Below are positions 33,537 to 43,452 of a stretch of DNA of 64,000 bases, piece after piece. The notes under the pieces were generated by a model that saw only the letters and a program-made list of their open reading frames with translations, was not told where the DNA came from and ran no database searches. Origin of the DNA: Acidiflorens sp963841945 (lineage in GTDB: Bacteria > Acidobacteriota > Terriglobia > Terriglobales > Acidobacteriaceae); NCBI GenBank assembly GCA_963841945.1, contig CAWJFC010000028.1, forward strand, positions 1 through 64,000. Reading direction: 5' to 3'. How positions within the stretch are numbered: the first letter of the stretch is position 1; each line of letters begins with the position of its first letter. Made by a program: the position numbers and the translations under genes.

Positions 33537-36500
33537 ATGGTATTCGGCGGCAATGGCGAACCCTCAACTTCCTCCCGGAACTTTCTATCGGGGGGAAGCG
33601 AGATGGGCGCGCTTATGCGGACGATGGATTGGTCGCGCACGAAGCTTGGTCCCATCGAGCGATGGCCGCAGAGCCTGCGCACCTCGGTCAGCACCTGCCT
33701 TAATTCGCGTTTTGCGATCCTGGTGTGGTGGGGCCCCGATCTCGTCATGCTGTACAACGACGCCTACCGCGAGATCATTGCCTCGAAACACCCCGCTGCG
33801 CTGGGCAATCCGGGGCGCGAGTGCTGGCCGGAAATCTGGGAGACGATCGGCCCGATGCTCGAAGGGGTGATGCAACGGGGAGAAGCGACATGGTCGGACG
33901 ACCTGCTTCTCCTGCTGGCGCGGCACGGGTATCCGGAGGAATGTTACTTCACTTTCTCTTACAGTCCCATCAGCGATGAGTCGGGCGGGATCGGCGGAGT
34001 ATTTACGCCTGTGATGGAGACGACGGAGAGAGTAATTGGCGAGCGGCGATCGAATACGCTGCGCGAACTTGCCGGATGCAGCGTCAAGGCTAAGTCGGAA
34101 GAGATGATGTGGGATTTGGCGGCCGAGATTCTGGGCGCTAATCCTTACGATGTTTCCTTTTCTGTTCTGTACGGGCTCGCCGCGGACCGTAAAACGATTG
34201 AGCCGAAGCGCTGGACCGGGATTCTGCCGGATGATGTTCTTTGCCGCGGACCAAAAGAGTTGGGTAGGGCTGATTCGCCGCTGTTACGCGCGATCGATGA
34301 GGCGGTAAGCACCGGCAAGATGGTTCTGATCGGCGATTTGCAGGAGCACTGTCCGGAGTTATTGCCGGGAGTTTGGGGAATCGGTCCGGTGGAGGCGATG
34401 GCGATGCCTTTCGCGTCTTCGGGACCGGGGTCGCCCGTGGGTTGCATGTTACTGGGGTTGAACGCGCGCAAACGATTCGACCGGGATTACGGGTTGTTTC
34501 TGGAGACGCTTGGGCGCCAGTTAGGCAGCAACCTGGCGGCGGCGCGGGCCCACGAGGAAGAAACCAGACGGGCGGAGATGCTGGCGGAACTGGATCGCGC
34601 GAAGACGGTGTTCTTCTCCAATGTGAGTCATGAATTTCGAACGCCGCTCACGCTGATTGTCGGCCCGGTCGAGAACATGCTGGCGAGCGCGCGGCCGAGC
34701 GCCTTCGTGAGACGGGAGGAGTTGCAGCTGGTGCATCGCAACAGCATGCGCCTGTTGAAGCTGGTGAACACGCTGCTGGACTTCTCGAGGATTGAAGCGG
34801 GGCGGGTAGAGGCGATTTATGAGCCGACCGATCTCTCTACCTTCACGGCGGAGACGGCGAGCGCGTTCCGCTCGGCTATGGAGCAGGCCGGGCTTGAATT
34901 TGTGATCGACTGCGAACCTTTGGCGGAACCGGCTTATGTTGATCGGGACATGTGGGAGAAGATTGTCCTTAACCTGATCTCGAACGCATTCAAATTCACA
35001 CTTACAGGCGGAGTTAGGGTGCGGTTAAGAAGCGCCGGCGACCGGATCGAGTTGAAGGTGGAGGATACCGGACTGGGGATACCGCAAGAGGAACAGTCCA
35101 AGGTATTCGAGCGCTTCCATCGGATCGAGGGGGTGCGCGGGCGAACGCATGAAGGGACGGGAATCGGGCTTGCATTGGTGCAGGAGCTGGTGAGGCTGCA
35201 TGGCGGATCGATCCGGGTGGAGAGCGTGGTTGGGCGGGGAAGCACGTTTGTCGTCTCGATTCCCATGGGCCGCGCGCACTTGCCGGAGAATTGTGGCGGA
35301 GCGCAGCAGCGCATGCTGAAGTCGACCGGGGTATCGGCGGCGGCGTATGTGGATGAGGCGTTGCGATGGTTGCCGGAAGGCGCGCAGACGGCTGAGCCGG
35401 GAGAGGTATTCGCCGCGGATACGGTGCAGGCGCCTCACATCCAAACGACGGGCGGAAGAATTCTGCTGGTCGATGACAACGCGGACATGCGCGGATATGT
35501 GCGGCGTCTGCTGGGCAGCAACTACGAGGTCCATGCCGTATCTACGGGGACGGACGCGTTGGCTGCGATCCGGAGCCATGCTCCGGACTTAGTGTTGACG
35601 GATGTGATGATGCCGGGACTGGACGGCTTTGGGTTGCTGCGCGAGATTCGCGCGAGCGACGCGACTAAGACCATCCCGGTCATTCTTCTATCGGCGCGGG
35701 CGGGAGAAGATGCGCGCATCGAAGGGATGGAAGCGGGCGCCGACGATTACATGGTGAAGCCGTTCACCGCGCGCGAACTGCTGGCAAGAGTTGGGGCGCA
35801 CCTGGCCATGGGCCGTTTGCGGCGGGAAGCGGAGGAACACGAGCGAGCATTGCGCGCGGAGGCGGAGGCTGCTCATCGGCGCACGTCAACGATACTGGAA
35901 AGCATCAGCGACTCTTTCTTTGCGCTCGACCGGGACTGGCGATTCACCTATGTGAACGCGGAGGCCGAGCAGACGCTGAGGATGAGCCGCGATTATTTGA
36001 TCGGCAAAACTTTTTGGGAAGCTATGCCGCCGGCAAAGGGAACGGCTCTGGAGACGCAATACCGGCGGGCGATGAGTGAACGAGTGTCCATCCAATTTGA
36101 GAATTACTACCTGCCCTGGGGGCGCTGGTATGACGTGAGAGCGTATCCCGCGGATGACGGCGGGATTTCGGTGTTCTACCAGGACATTACCGAACGGAAA
36201 CGGATCGAGGAAGCGGTGCGCGAAAGTGAGGACCGTTTTCGGACGCTGGCCGACAATATTCCGGCGCTTAGCTGGATGGCGGATCGAGAAGGCAACCGCT
36301 TCTGGTTCAACCGGCGATGGTTCGAATATACGGGCACGACGCTGGAGGAGATGGGAGAGAAGGGATGGAGAGCTGTGCACCATCCTGAGCACATCGAGCG
36401 GCTGAGCGAGAGCTTTTCCACTTCTATTGCGACCGGACGAGGCTGGGAAGAGACCGTACCTCTGCGAGGGCGTGATGGGAGTTACCGGTGGTTTCTGTCG

Positions 36501-37352
36501 CGGGCCGTTCCGATCAAGAACGAAAGGGGCGAGATCATACGCTGGTTTGGCAGCAATACGGATATTACGGAGCAGAAGCTGACGGAAAGCGCGTTGGAAG
36601 AGGCGCGGCAGGAACTGGAGAGCCGGGTTGAGAAGAGGACGAGCGAACTCCAGCAGGCGAATGAGGAGTTGCGGCAGCTCTCATCGCGCCTGCAGCAGAT
36701 GCAGGATGAGGAGCGCAGACGGCTGGCGAGGGAGTTACATGACAGCGCGGGGCAGTTACTGGCTGCGCTCTCGATGAACATTGCGGAGGTTAGTTCCGAG
36801 GCTCATAAACTTAGTCCCGAAACGGCGGCGCGAGTGGCGGAGAATGCTGGGCTGGTGGAGCAACTTACGAACGAGGTCCGGACGATTTCGCATCTTCTTC
36901 ATCCGCCGCTGCTCGACGAGGTTGGTCTTTCCTCGGCGCTGCGCTGGTTCGTGGAAGGATTCGCGCAGAGGAGTAAGATCGCGGCGACGCTGGAGATGCC
37001 GGAAACGCTGGAACGCTTTTCGGCCGATGTGGAGATTGCCGTATTCCGCGCGGTGCAGGAGTGCTTGACGAATGTTCACCGGCATTCCGGGAGCCGGTCT
37101 TGCGTGGTGAGCGTTTTCGAGGAGCGGGATAACCTGCGCGTGGAAGTTCGGGACGAAGGAAGAGGTATACCGAATGAGAAGCGGCTGGCGTTGACGTCGT
37201 CGGGCGGCGGGGTTGGACTGCGCGGCATGCAGGAGCGAATCCGGCAGCTGGGAGGAACGGTGGTGGTGCGTTCCTCGCAGAATGGGACTTCGGTGGTGGT
37301 GACGTTGCCGATTCGAGCGGAGGGCGTGTCTCGCAGCGAGGGCGTGGCCTGA
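33537..37352 (+). CDS. Hybrid sensor kinase with two different kinase modules
   Basis: A 1,271-residue soluble protein with this order: PAS-like domain (about 25-170, LGPIERWPQSLRT), GAF-like domain (about 180-330), HisKA with H365 in SHEFRTPLTLI and HATPase_c (NLISNAFKF...DTGLGIP) to about 590, a receiver domain with D689 (LTDVMMPGLDG) and KPF, then two PAS domains (about 775-1020), a coiled coil, and a second kinase of the HisKA_3 type with H1068 (RRLARELHDSAGQ) and its own HATPase_c (DEGRGIP, GVGLRGMQERI). No membrane segment is visible, so it should sense an internal signal. The second module normally phosphorylates LuxR-type regulators, none of which is adjacent. The ATG 33537 keeps the conserved N-terminus; ATG 33603 with GGGGGAAG upstream is the alternative. 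Confidence 0.92.
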   Translation: MVFGGNGEPSTSSRNFLSGGSEMGALMRTMDWSRTKLGPIERWPQSLRTSVSTCLNSRFAILVWWGPDLVMLYNDAYREIIASKHPAALGNPGRECWPEIWETIGPMLEGVMQRGEATWSDDLLLLLARHGYPEECYFTFSYSPISDESGGIGGVFTPVMETTERVIGERRSNTLRELAGCSVKAKSEEMMWDLAAEILGANPYDVSFSVLYGLAADRKTIEPKRWTGILPDDVLCRGPKELGRADSPLLRAIDEAVSTGKMVLIGDLQEHCPELLPGVWGIGPVEAMAMPFASSGPGSPVGCMLLGLNARKRFDRDYGLFLETLGRQLGSNLAAARAHEEETRRAEMLAELDRAKTVFFSNVSHEFRTPLTLIVGPVENMLASARPSAFVRREELQLVHRNSMRLLKLVNTLLDFSRIEAGRVEAIYEPTDLSTFTAETASAFRSAMEQAGLEFVIDCEPLAEPAYVDRDMWEKIVLNLISNAFKFTLTGGVRVRLRSAGDRIELKVEDTGLGIPQEEQSKVFERFHRIEGVRGRTHEGTGIGLALVQELVRLHGGSIRVESVVGRGSTFVVSIPMGRAHLPENCGGAQQRMLKSTGVSAAAYVDEALRWLPEGAQTAEPGEVFAADTVQAPHIQTTGGRILLVDDNADMRGYVRRLLGSNYEVHAVSTGTDALAAIRSHAPDLVLTDVMMPGLDGFGLLREIRASDATKTIPVILLSARAGEDARIEGMEAGADDYMVKPFTARELLARVGAHLAMGRLRREAEEHERALRAEAEAAHRRTSTILESISDSFFALDRDWRFTYVNAEAEQTLRMSRDYLIGKTFWEAMPPAKGTALETQYRRAMSERVSIQFENYYLPWGRWYDVRAYPADDGGISVFYQDITERKRIEEAVRESEDRFRTLADNIPALSWMADREGNRFWFNRRWFEYTGTTLEEMGEKGWRAVHHPEHIERLSESFSTSIATGRGWEETVPLRGRDGSYRWFLSRAVPIKNERGEIIRWFGSNTDITEQKLTESALEEARQELESRVEKRTSELQQANEELRQLSSRLQQMQDEERRRLARELHDSAGQLLAALSMNIAEVSSEAHKLSPETAARVAENAGLVEQLTNEVRTISHLLHPPLLDEVGLSSALRWFVEGFAQRSKIAATLEMPETLERFSADVEIAVFRAVQECLTNVHRHSGSRSCVVSVFEERDNLRVEVRDEGRGIPNEKRLALTSSGGGVGLRGMQERIRQLGGTVVVRSSQNGTSVVVTLPIRAEGVSRSEGVA

Positions 37353-37397
37353 TATTTCGGGCATTCCGGTCTATGCTGGAGGGCGGAGTTTGATCTG

Positions 37398-38180
37398 GTG
37401 GGCACAAAGGCTCAATCGTCAGTGAAGGGCGCGAAGCGGGCGTCGGGAAAGGCGGCGGAGTCGCGCGCGGCTTCGGCTGCGGCCACGTCTGAGGAGTTGC
37501 CGGAAGATGAACTCACCCAAATGGTGCAGCGGGCATGTTTGATCGCGCGGGATGCGGTGTTTAATGTGCGCGACTCGATCGCGACCGGATCGCGGCTGGC
37601 ATTTTTGGCGATCAAGGATTGCGAGAAGGAACTGGATCAGATCGAGCGCAAGATCGACGAACAGCTTCCGGGAGCGATCACGCGGGTGGGCGAAGCGAAG
37701 GCGCGCGAACTGCTGGCGTGCCTGAAATTTATAACCGACCTGGAGCGGATCGGAGACCTGGCTTATAGCGCGGTGATGCAGCTGCAGTCGCGGCGGGAGA
37801 AGCTGCCGGCGGCGGACTCGCGGCAACTGGTGGAGATGGCGTCGCTGTTGTGCGAGATGCTGGAAGAGGTGCATCAAGGATTTTTGACGCGCGAACTGGC
37901 GCATGGACAGAGTGTGCTGCAAGCGGACGCGAAGGTGGATGCGCTGTGCCACGGACTGTTTCAGCGGCATCTGGCGGCGACGGGGACGGCGAGGGCTTCG
38001 GCGGGAACGGCGGCGGGAGCGGCGGCGAATCTGGGGGGTGCGCAAAATTTCGACATCTTGCTGGCGGCGCAGGCGCTGGAGAGGATTGGCGATCACGCGA
38101 AGAATCTGGCCGAGGAAGTGTGCGGGCTGGCGGAAGGCCGGTCGCTGCGGCACAACACGCGGAAGCTGACGTACAGTTAG
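37398..38180 (+). CDS. PhoU domain-containing protein
   Basis: A 260-residue protein with two PhoU three-helix repeats, each with the metal-binding signature: TDLERIGDLAYSAVMQ near residue 115 and ALERIGDHAKNLAEEV near 230. A low-complexity Ala/Ser/Lys leader covers residues 1-35. PhoU links the Pst phosphate transporter to the PhoR kinase. Here it follows the double sensor kinase by 45 bp on the same strand, so the two may act together in phosphate signalling (inference). The GTG at 37398 is the only suitable start. Confidence 0.88.
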   Translation: MGTKAQSSVKGAKRASGKAAESRAASAAATSEELPEDELTQMVQRACLIARDAVFNVRDSIATGSRLAFLAIKDCEKELDQIERKIDEQLPGAITRVGEAKARELLACLKFITDLERIGDLAYSAVMQLQSRREKLPAADSRQLVEMASLLCEMLEEVHQGFLTRELAHGQSVLQADAKVDALCHGLFQRHLAATGTARASAGTAAGAAANLGGAQNFDILLAAQALERIGDHAKNLAEEVCGLAEGRSLRHNTRKLTYS

Positions 38181-38181
38181 C

Positions 38182-38268
38182 TTCTGGTGGCTTCTGGGTC
38201 TTGGCCTCTTCTCGTCGCCTCTGGCCGTTCGCTTCTGGTTGTTCGCTTCTGGCTGTTCGCTTCTGGCT
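38182..38268. repeat. Heptamer/14-bp tandem array
   Basis: On the minus strand the unit is CAGAAGC-GAACAGC (2 x 7 bp), repeated about three times cleanly and more loosely beyond. It begins directly after the PhoU-like gene. Confidence 0.65.
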
Positions 38269-38356
38269 CTGGGCTGGTTTGTGAGCTGCGCGCGGGCGTT
38301 GCGATTCCGCTGAGGAAATGCGCTCGATGAAGGGTCGGAGCCCGGTTCTGGTTTGT

Positions 38357-38362
38357 TATAAT
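38357..38362 (+). promoter_or_regulatory. Probable -10 element for tRNA-Glu
   Basis: A perfect TATAAT ends 40 bp before the tRNA; no clear -35 is seen. Confidence 0.5.
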
Positions 38363-38402
38363 CGTGGTCGGTTGGCGGCGAATTTCGCCGCGGGAGCCGC
38401 GG

Positions 38403-38477
38403 GGCGCTATCGTCTAGGGGTTAGGACGGAAGATTCTCAATCTTCAAACCCGGGTTCGATTCCCGGTAGCGCTACCA
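38403..38477 (+). tRNA. tRNA-Glu (anticodon CTC)
   Basis: GGCGCTA pairs with TAGCGCT in the acceptor stem (one G-T pair). The anticodon arm GAAGA-TTCTCAA-TCTTC gives CTC, and the T-arm is CCGGG-TTCGATT-CCCGG. CCA is encoded. All arms are complete in 75 nt. Its 3' part is copied at 38566-38589 and twice near 45.7-45.8 kb. Confidence 0.97.
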
Positions 38478-38632
38478 ATAGCCCCTTTTAGCCGTGCAGA
38501 TCCAGGGGTCCCTCCCTACGCTCGGGATTTCGGCAGCGGGCTCGGACGCCCGCTGTGCGCCTCAAGTTCGATTCCCGGTAGCGCTACCAATGACCATCCG
38601 CTAAGACCCGCTGAATCGGCGGGTTTTGTTTT
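38432..38632 (+). repeat. Left copy of the about 200-bp tRNA-Glu flanking repeat
   Basis: It runs from the anticodon loop of tRNA-Glu through an 88-bp spacer and a second 24-nt tRNA 3' end (38566-38589) to a terminator. It matches 45680-45877 almost base for base in its second half (from GGGATTTCGG), with a few differences in the first. Confidence 0.9.
38606..38632 (+). terminator. Rho-independent terminator downstream of tRNA-Glu
   Basis: ACCCGC and GCGGGT form a 6-bp stem with a 7-nt loop, followed by TTTGTTTTT. The same element closes the right repeat at 45851-45877. Confidence 0.75.
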
Positions 38633-38901
38633 TGAACCGAAGCCTTCCTGACTCTCCCTAGTCCGAATTCGCGGATCGAGTGGTACACAAAATGGTATAC
38701 AGGAGTAGCTCCACCCGCGGCGCTAAGATTCGGCAGCAAAGCGGCCCGCCATCCTCTAACATCTTCTCGCATCTCTGCTGCTGGTCGGGAAGCCCAGAGC
38801 GCACCAGTCAAACCGGACCAGCAATTGCCGGCGAACTCTTTTGCGCCATAGACGGTTCTGAAAGAGAACGGCCCGCTCACGTCGGAAGAGCGTGCTCTCT
38901 G
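38633..38901. other. Left inner edge of the tRNA-Glu island, no gene
   Basis: No convincing reading frame. GGTACACAAAAT followed by GGTATACAGG at 38682-38703 resembles 45610-45630 at the opposite edge. Confidence 0.45.
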
Positions 38902-41900
38902 TTACGCGGCCATGCGCGCGAGCGGCTTTTCCTGCAAGAGCAGTTCGGTAGCCTGAACGCGGCGATCGGCGTGGAACCATCGCTGTACAACGTTATCGCA
39001 CAAAAAATTCGCGAGCGCGAGCAGGCTCATTCCCTGATGGTGCACCATCCACTGCCGCACCAGTTCATAGCGAGGCCCGCCGAATCGGCGTTGAGCGACC
39101 GTGTAGTCCGCGGATTCGTAAAACCCATACGAACCGAACCAGCCAAGCGTATTCATCTGACGCAGGTTCGCGAGCGCGCTCGTCCGGTTCACGTGCAAGG
39201 CCAAGAACGAAGAATATGGCGAGACGATCAGCGGCTCCGACTCATTCTTCTGCAATGCCAGGGTCGGCACTCCAAACGCCTCATAGTGATAATCGCCCGC
39301 CTCATTCCGCTTGGCGCAAGCCGATTCGGAAATTCCCCAGAGAATCCCCTTCTCGCTGGCATATTCCTGTTGTGACCGTACCGCGGCTACGGCCGCCCGG
39401 TCGAGTAAAGTGTTCGGATAGCTGCGCATCCAGATCGAAGGCATCAGGTATTCGAACATCGTTCCCGTCCATGACATCAAAACCGGCCGTCCATGATCCC
39501 GGGTGAATGGACGATCCAGCCGGAACCAGCAATCCTGCGGAATATCTTCCTTTGCGATTGCGACAAAGACCGCCGTCCGTGGCTCGGTTGCCAATAAGTC
39601 GTAGCAGTAGGGCACAAGTTCTTCCGACTGCGCGTCGAAACCCACCGAGAGAAGCTGCCGCTGCTTATCGAGCAAGAACGAAAAGTCCATTTGATTGCCA
39701 AGTTCGCGCGCCTGCCGGCCCGTTTGCGACAGAGCATTGATCAGCCGCCGCGTATTCTGGCGCGCCGCCGGAAGCATTTCCTTCAACTGACGGCCCCGTG
39801 GCCAGTGACCATTTTGCGCGGCTTGGATCATTCCCTCGACGCGATTTTCCATCTCGTCGATCAGGTCAGGCAGCCGTTCCAAAGGCAGAGTGTCATCGAC
39901 GCCCTGTGCTTCGTCCGCCAATTTTTCTCGCAATTCAACGAACTCGGGAAGCCGCCAGGGCATGTAAGCCCGCACTGCCTCTCTCAGTTGCCCAACCCGT
40001 AAGTGCGCCTGTTCGCGGAACCAAGCGATATCCCGGGAATCAGCGGCGTCGCGAGAACGTTTCTTCTTCTCATCGAGCCTCTTTTCGTCGAAACTCAAAA
40101 TGCTTGTCAGCCAGTCCCCGGTGCGAAGCGTTGCCTCAGACCGACGTACCTCCCGAGTGCCCAGCGCTCCCAATCGCGCGAGCACGCGCAGATAGTCAAG
40201 AAATCCCTCGACAAGCGCCTCGGAAAATAACGGCCGTTGCAACTGTTCAAAGCATCCCTCGCGCAGCGTCCAAAGCGAAGCGACTAGATTCCCGCTATCG
40301 ACCGAAGAAATAAAAAACGGCGCCTTCGCTTCCAGCGTGCGCGTGTCGTACCAGTTCATCAAATGCCCGCGATACTTCGGCAGCTGAGCCAGCGTATCGA
40401 GAGTCTTCTGCGTCAATTCCACAAATTCCGGTACCGTCAGATAACCGAATTCACAGGCGGCCTGCCGCGCGTTGAGCAACAGGCCCAGGTTCGTCGGCGA
40501 AATGCTAGCGGCAACTTTGTATGGGTTCTCCCGTACATTATCCGGAATCAGCCAATTGTGTTCCGGGCTGGAGAACTCCGCAAAGTAACGCCAAATGTGT
40601 AGCGCGGATCGGCGCAGAAGACGTTCATCGCTCTCGGCAACTTCATCGGGCGCTTCGATCGGACTTCCATTGAGCCAGAGGGCGAGACCCTTGCTGCACG
40701 CCCACAATGCAAGAATCGGAACCGCGGCGGCCAGCGATTGCGGTCGCGTCCGCCAAATCAGCGCTCCCAAACCGATCGCCAGAAAAGGCATCCAGTCGAG
40801 ATATCGATCGATCGGAGTCAGCCGGTTTCCAAGTTCCGCCTCTGCCGCCGTCTCCCATTCGAGCAGCCGCTCGCGCGTAATCAAGTGCCGTACCAGCGCC
40901 CGCACCACCGCATCCAGCGCCAGCAGAGCCTGGTGCGCCAGCAAGGCCAGCGAAAGCAATACCGAGAGCACCGCCGCAAAAAGATTACTGATTGGTTCGC
41001 GCGCCCGGTGCATATTTCCGGCCGCCATCGTCCGAAGCATCCCAAACGCAAATTCCACGAAGGCCGGCACAAACAAAATACAAATCGTGGCCAGAGTCCA
41101 CAAAATGGGATGCCCCATCACGAACCAGCCAAATAACAGCAACGCAAAGGTTGCCGGCTCGACCAAGCTGCGCCGTAAGTTATCCAGAATCTTCCAGCGT
41201 GAAACGAGCGAGATCGGATTCTGCACCCGAGCCCCGGACTCATCCGGCACGCGATCGGTCAGCCACTCCACAATCTGCCAATCCCCGCGCAGCCAGCGGT
41301 GTTTGCGCCGGTTGTAGGCGCTGTAGTGTGAGGGATAATCCTCGATCACAATGATGTCCGTCGTCAGACCCACCCGCGCATAAGCGCCCTCGATCAAGTC
41401 ATGGCTCAGTAGCGAATTTCGCGGAAAGCGCCCATACAAAACGCGGAACATCGTATCGACTTCATAGATGCCTTTGCCGGTGAACGATCCTTCGCCGTAT
41501 AGATCCTGGTACACATCCGAGATCGCGCGCGTGTATGGATCAAGACCCGTCTCGCCGGCGAAGATCGCGGCCAGCCGTGAGCGCGCCGTGCATTGCACGC
41601 TGATCCCAACTCGCGGCTGCAGAATTCCGTATCCTGCAACCACAACATTGCTGACGGGATCGATGATCGCCTGATTCAACGGATGAGCCAAAGCTCCGAT
41701 CATGCGATGCGCCGAACCGCGGGGTAATTCGGTGTCGGAATCAAGGGTAATGACGAATCGCACTATGGGCAGAATCGACAACTCTCCGATCTTTACCGGA
41801 AAACTGTCGTAGTATCCGCGCAGCAATTGGTTCAAATCCAGCAGCTTTCCGCGCTTGCGTTCCCAGCCCATCCACCCCCGTTCGCGCGGGTTGTAAACCC

Positions 41901-43374
41901 GATGGCGATGAAAATGAAAAAACGTCCCTGTGTTCCTGGCCGCATATCGCTCGTTCAAATCCATGATGAGCTTCGAGCACAGCGCGACCAGCGCGTCATC
42001 CTCGGGCGCCGGCTGGTGCGCATCCGGCAAGTCGGAAACGATGGCAAAATGAATATTGCGGTCATGGTTGCCGAGATAACGAACTTCCAGTTCCTCGATC
42101 AACCGGTGCACCTGCTCAGCGCTAAGCAGCAGCGTCGGAATGGCTACCATCGTGATGCAATCGTTGGGAACGCCCTCCGAGAAATCGAGCTTGGGCAGCG
42201 TTGTTGCCGGAAGCAGGTTGGTAGTGACGTAGTTCATCAACTGCACGGCCGCCTGCGAACCGGGCAACAGCAAAATGAGGATGGAGAGAAATACCAGCAT
42301 CGCCGCCGTAGTCACCGGGGTGAGCAGCCACACAGCCGCGGTAACAATCGCCAGCGTCAGCACTGCAATCCCGCCCAACAAAAATTCATCCGGATGCTTG
42401 CGCAAGAAGCCGCGCATGCTCTCGGCTGCGGGCGCGTGATAGCCGATTCTTTCCGCAAGAACTGTCGCGCCCTCCGCGACCAGGTAATAGCCGATATGCG
42501 ACTCCCGCTGTGCGATCCGCGCATCGGTGTGGGTCCTCTTCTGCGCCTGACGAGCCAATGAGAGCGCTTTCTTCGCGACCTCCATCTCGGTGCGATCCGA
42601 CCGTTGCGCCAGCCGTGCGACACTTTCGCGATAGATGTTCTTGCTCTCTATCGTCATGGCGCCATACGCCTGCGCGGGGTCCTCGCGCAGAATCGCGTCG
42701 AATGGAATCAGCGCCTCCATCTCAGCCTTCCATGAAGTTTGCGTAACATGCTGCAGCACGCGGATATAAGGCACAACTCCCGCCGCAGCGTTCCCGGCTA
42801 TATTCTTCAGCGCCTGCACGCCGCGTCGCGCAATCTCTTCCAGCAAGATCAGTTTCAGCGCAGGGACCAGCGCTCCGATCTCGTGAAATTCGAGTGGCGT
42901 TGATTCCTCGAAAACCAAACAGAATTCCGAAAACTGCGATTTGGTGAGCGTGCTCCCGGTTTCGCACAAACACGCCTGAGCAATCGCCAGCACTCGCGGC
43001 ACGATCTGACTCTTGTCCGAAACCACTGGCAGGTTGTGCAGCGGCCCAAGATCGTTCACGACCTGTCTCGCCGCAGAAGTAAGCTGTTGCGCATTGTTGC
43101 GCAGCCATAGCAGATCTTCAGAAGCAGGATTTTTCTGGAACGCCGACTCGACCCTTGTAAACAAATTCTTGAAAGCCGCCAGTAGCGCTGCGCACCGTTT
43201 CGCAATCGCGTCCGACGCCGAAGCCCCGGGCAGCCAACTCAGGCTGGCGCTAAGGTTCGCAGCGGCGCTGCGCAGCGACTCATGTCGCGCGGCGTCACCC
43301 GCCGCAGGCGTCTGCCGCTCTTCCGACAGAAAGTTTTCCATCTGAGTTTCAGGACGCATACTGAATCGCTTCAA
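38902..43374 (-). CDS. Cyclic beta-1,2-glucan synthase-like protein (GT84 plus glycoamylase), lacking the GH94 part
   Basis: A 1,490-residue membrane enzyme resembling the first half of NdvB/ChvB/Cgs proteins, which are about 2,800 residues. The N-terminal helical region precedes two close membrane segments near 333-378 (LLGGIAVLTLAIVTAAVWLL and a second). The GT84 catalytic region follows, with TLDSDTELP at about 544-552, YGEGSFTGKGIYEVD and RHKWLRGDWQ, then more membrane helices. The glycoamylase-type domain ends in RQWMVHHQGMSLLALANFL. The protein stops right after it (PLARMAA), where the GH94 phosphorylase that trims chain length normally begins. GDP- or UDP-sugar use is assumed to be UDP-glucose as in the family. 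It is 78 bp downstream of an ABC exporter gene. Confidence 0.85.
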   Translation of the reverse strand: MKRFSMRPETQMENFLSEERQTPAAGDAARHESLRSAAANLSASLSWLPGASASDAIAKRCAALLAAFKNLFTRVESAFQKNPASEDLLWLRNNAQQLTSAARQVVNDLGPLHNLPVVSDKSQIVPRVLAIAQACLCETGSTLTKSQFSEFCLVFEESTPLEFHEIGALVPALKLILLEEIARRGVQALKNIAGNAAAGVVPYIRVLQHVTQTSWKAEMEALIPFDAILREDPAQAYGAMTIESKNIYRESVARLAQRSDRTEMEVAKKALSLARQAQKRTHTDARIAQRESHIGYYLVAEGATVLAERIGYHAPAAESMRGFLRKHPDEFLLGGIAVLTLAIVTAAVWLLTPVTTAAMLVFLSILILLLPGSQAAVQLMNYVTTNLLPATTLPKLDFSEGVPNDCITMVAIPTLLLSAEQVHRLIEELEVRYLGNHDRNIHFAIVSDLPDAHQPAPEDDALVALCSKLIMDLNERYAARNTGTFFHFHRHRVYNPRERGWMGWERKRGKLLDLNQLLRGYYDSFPVKIGELSILPIVRFVITLDSDTELPRGSAHRMIGALAHPLNQAIIDPVSNVVVAGYGILQPRVGISVQCTARSRLAAIFAGETGLDPYTRAISDVYQDLYGEGSFTGKGIYEVDTMFRVLYGRFPRNSLLSHDLIEGAYARVGLTTDIIVIEDYPSHYSAYNRRKHRWLRGDWQIVEWLTDRVPDESGARVQNPISLVSRWKILDNLRRSLVEPATFALLLFGWFVMGHPILWTLATICILFVPAFVEFAFGMLRTMAAGNMHRAREPISNLFAAVLSVLLSLALLAHQALLALDAVVRALVRHLITRERLLEWETAAEAELGNRLTPIDRYLDWMPFLAIGLGALIWRTRPQSLAAAVPILALWACSKGLALWLNGSPIEAPDEVAESDERLLRRSALHIWRYFAEFSSPEHNWLIPDNVRENPYKVAASISPTNLGLLLNARQAACEFGYLTVPEFVELTQKTLDTLAQLPKYRGHLMNWYDTRTLEAKAPFFISSVDSGNLVASLWTLREGCFEQLQRPLFSEALVEGFLDYLRVLARLGALGTREVRRSEATLRTGDWLTSILSFDEKRLDEKKKRSRDAADSRDIAWFREQAHLRVGQLREAVRAYMPWRLPEFVELREKLADEAQGVDDTLPLERLPDLIDEMENRVEGMIQAAQNGHWPRGRQLKEMLPAARQNTRRLINALSQTGRQARELGNQMDFSFLLDKQRQLLSVGFDAQSEELVPYCYDLLATEPRTAVFVAIAKEDIPQDCWFRLDRPFTRDHGRPVLMSWTGTMFEYLMPSIWMRSYPNTLLDRAAVAAVRSQQEYASEKGILWGISESACAKRNEAGDYHYEAFGVPTLALQKNESEPLIVSPYSSFLALHVNRTSALANLRQMNTLGWFGSYGFYESADYTVAQRRFGGPRYELVRQWMVHHQGMSLLALANFLCDNVVQRWFHADRRVQATELLLQEKPLARMAA

Positions 43375-43452
43375 CCTCCATACTCACGAAAACGCCGCCG
43401 ATCATGCTCCTTAGCGCGCCAACCGTCCCTCTACCGCCCCTCTACCGCCCCT

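Noticed and set aside
38584..38880. 98-codon minus-strand frame between tRNA repeat and glucan synthase; also a 231-codon plus-strand frame from 38680
   Set aside because: Considered as an integrase or missing GH94 remnant, but no tyrosine-recombinase or GH94 motif is visible, and the second is mostly antisense to the synthase.
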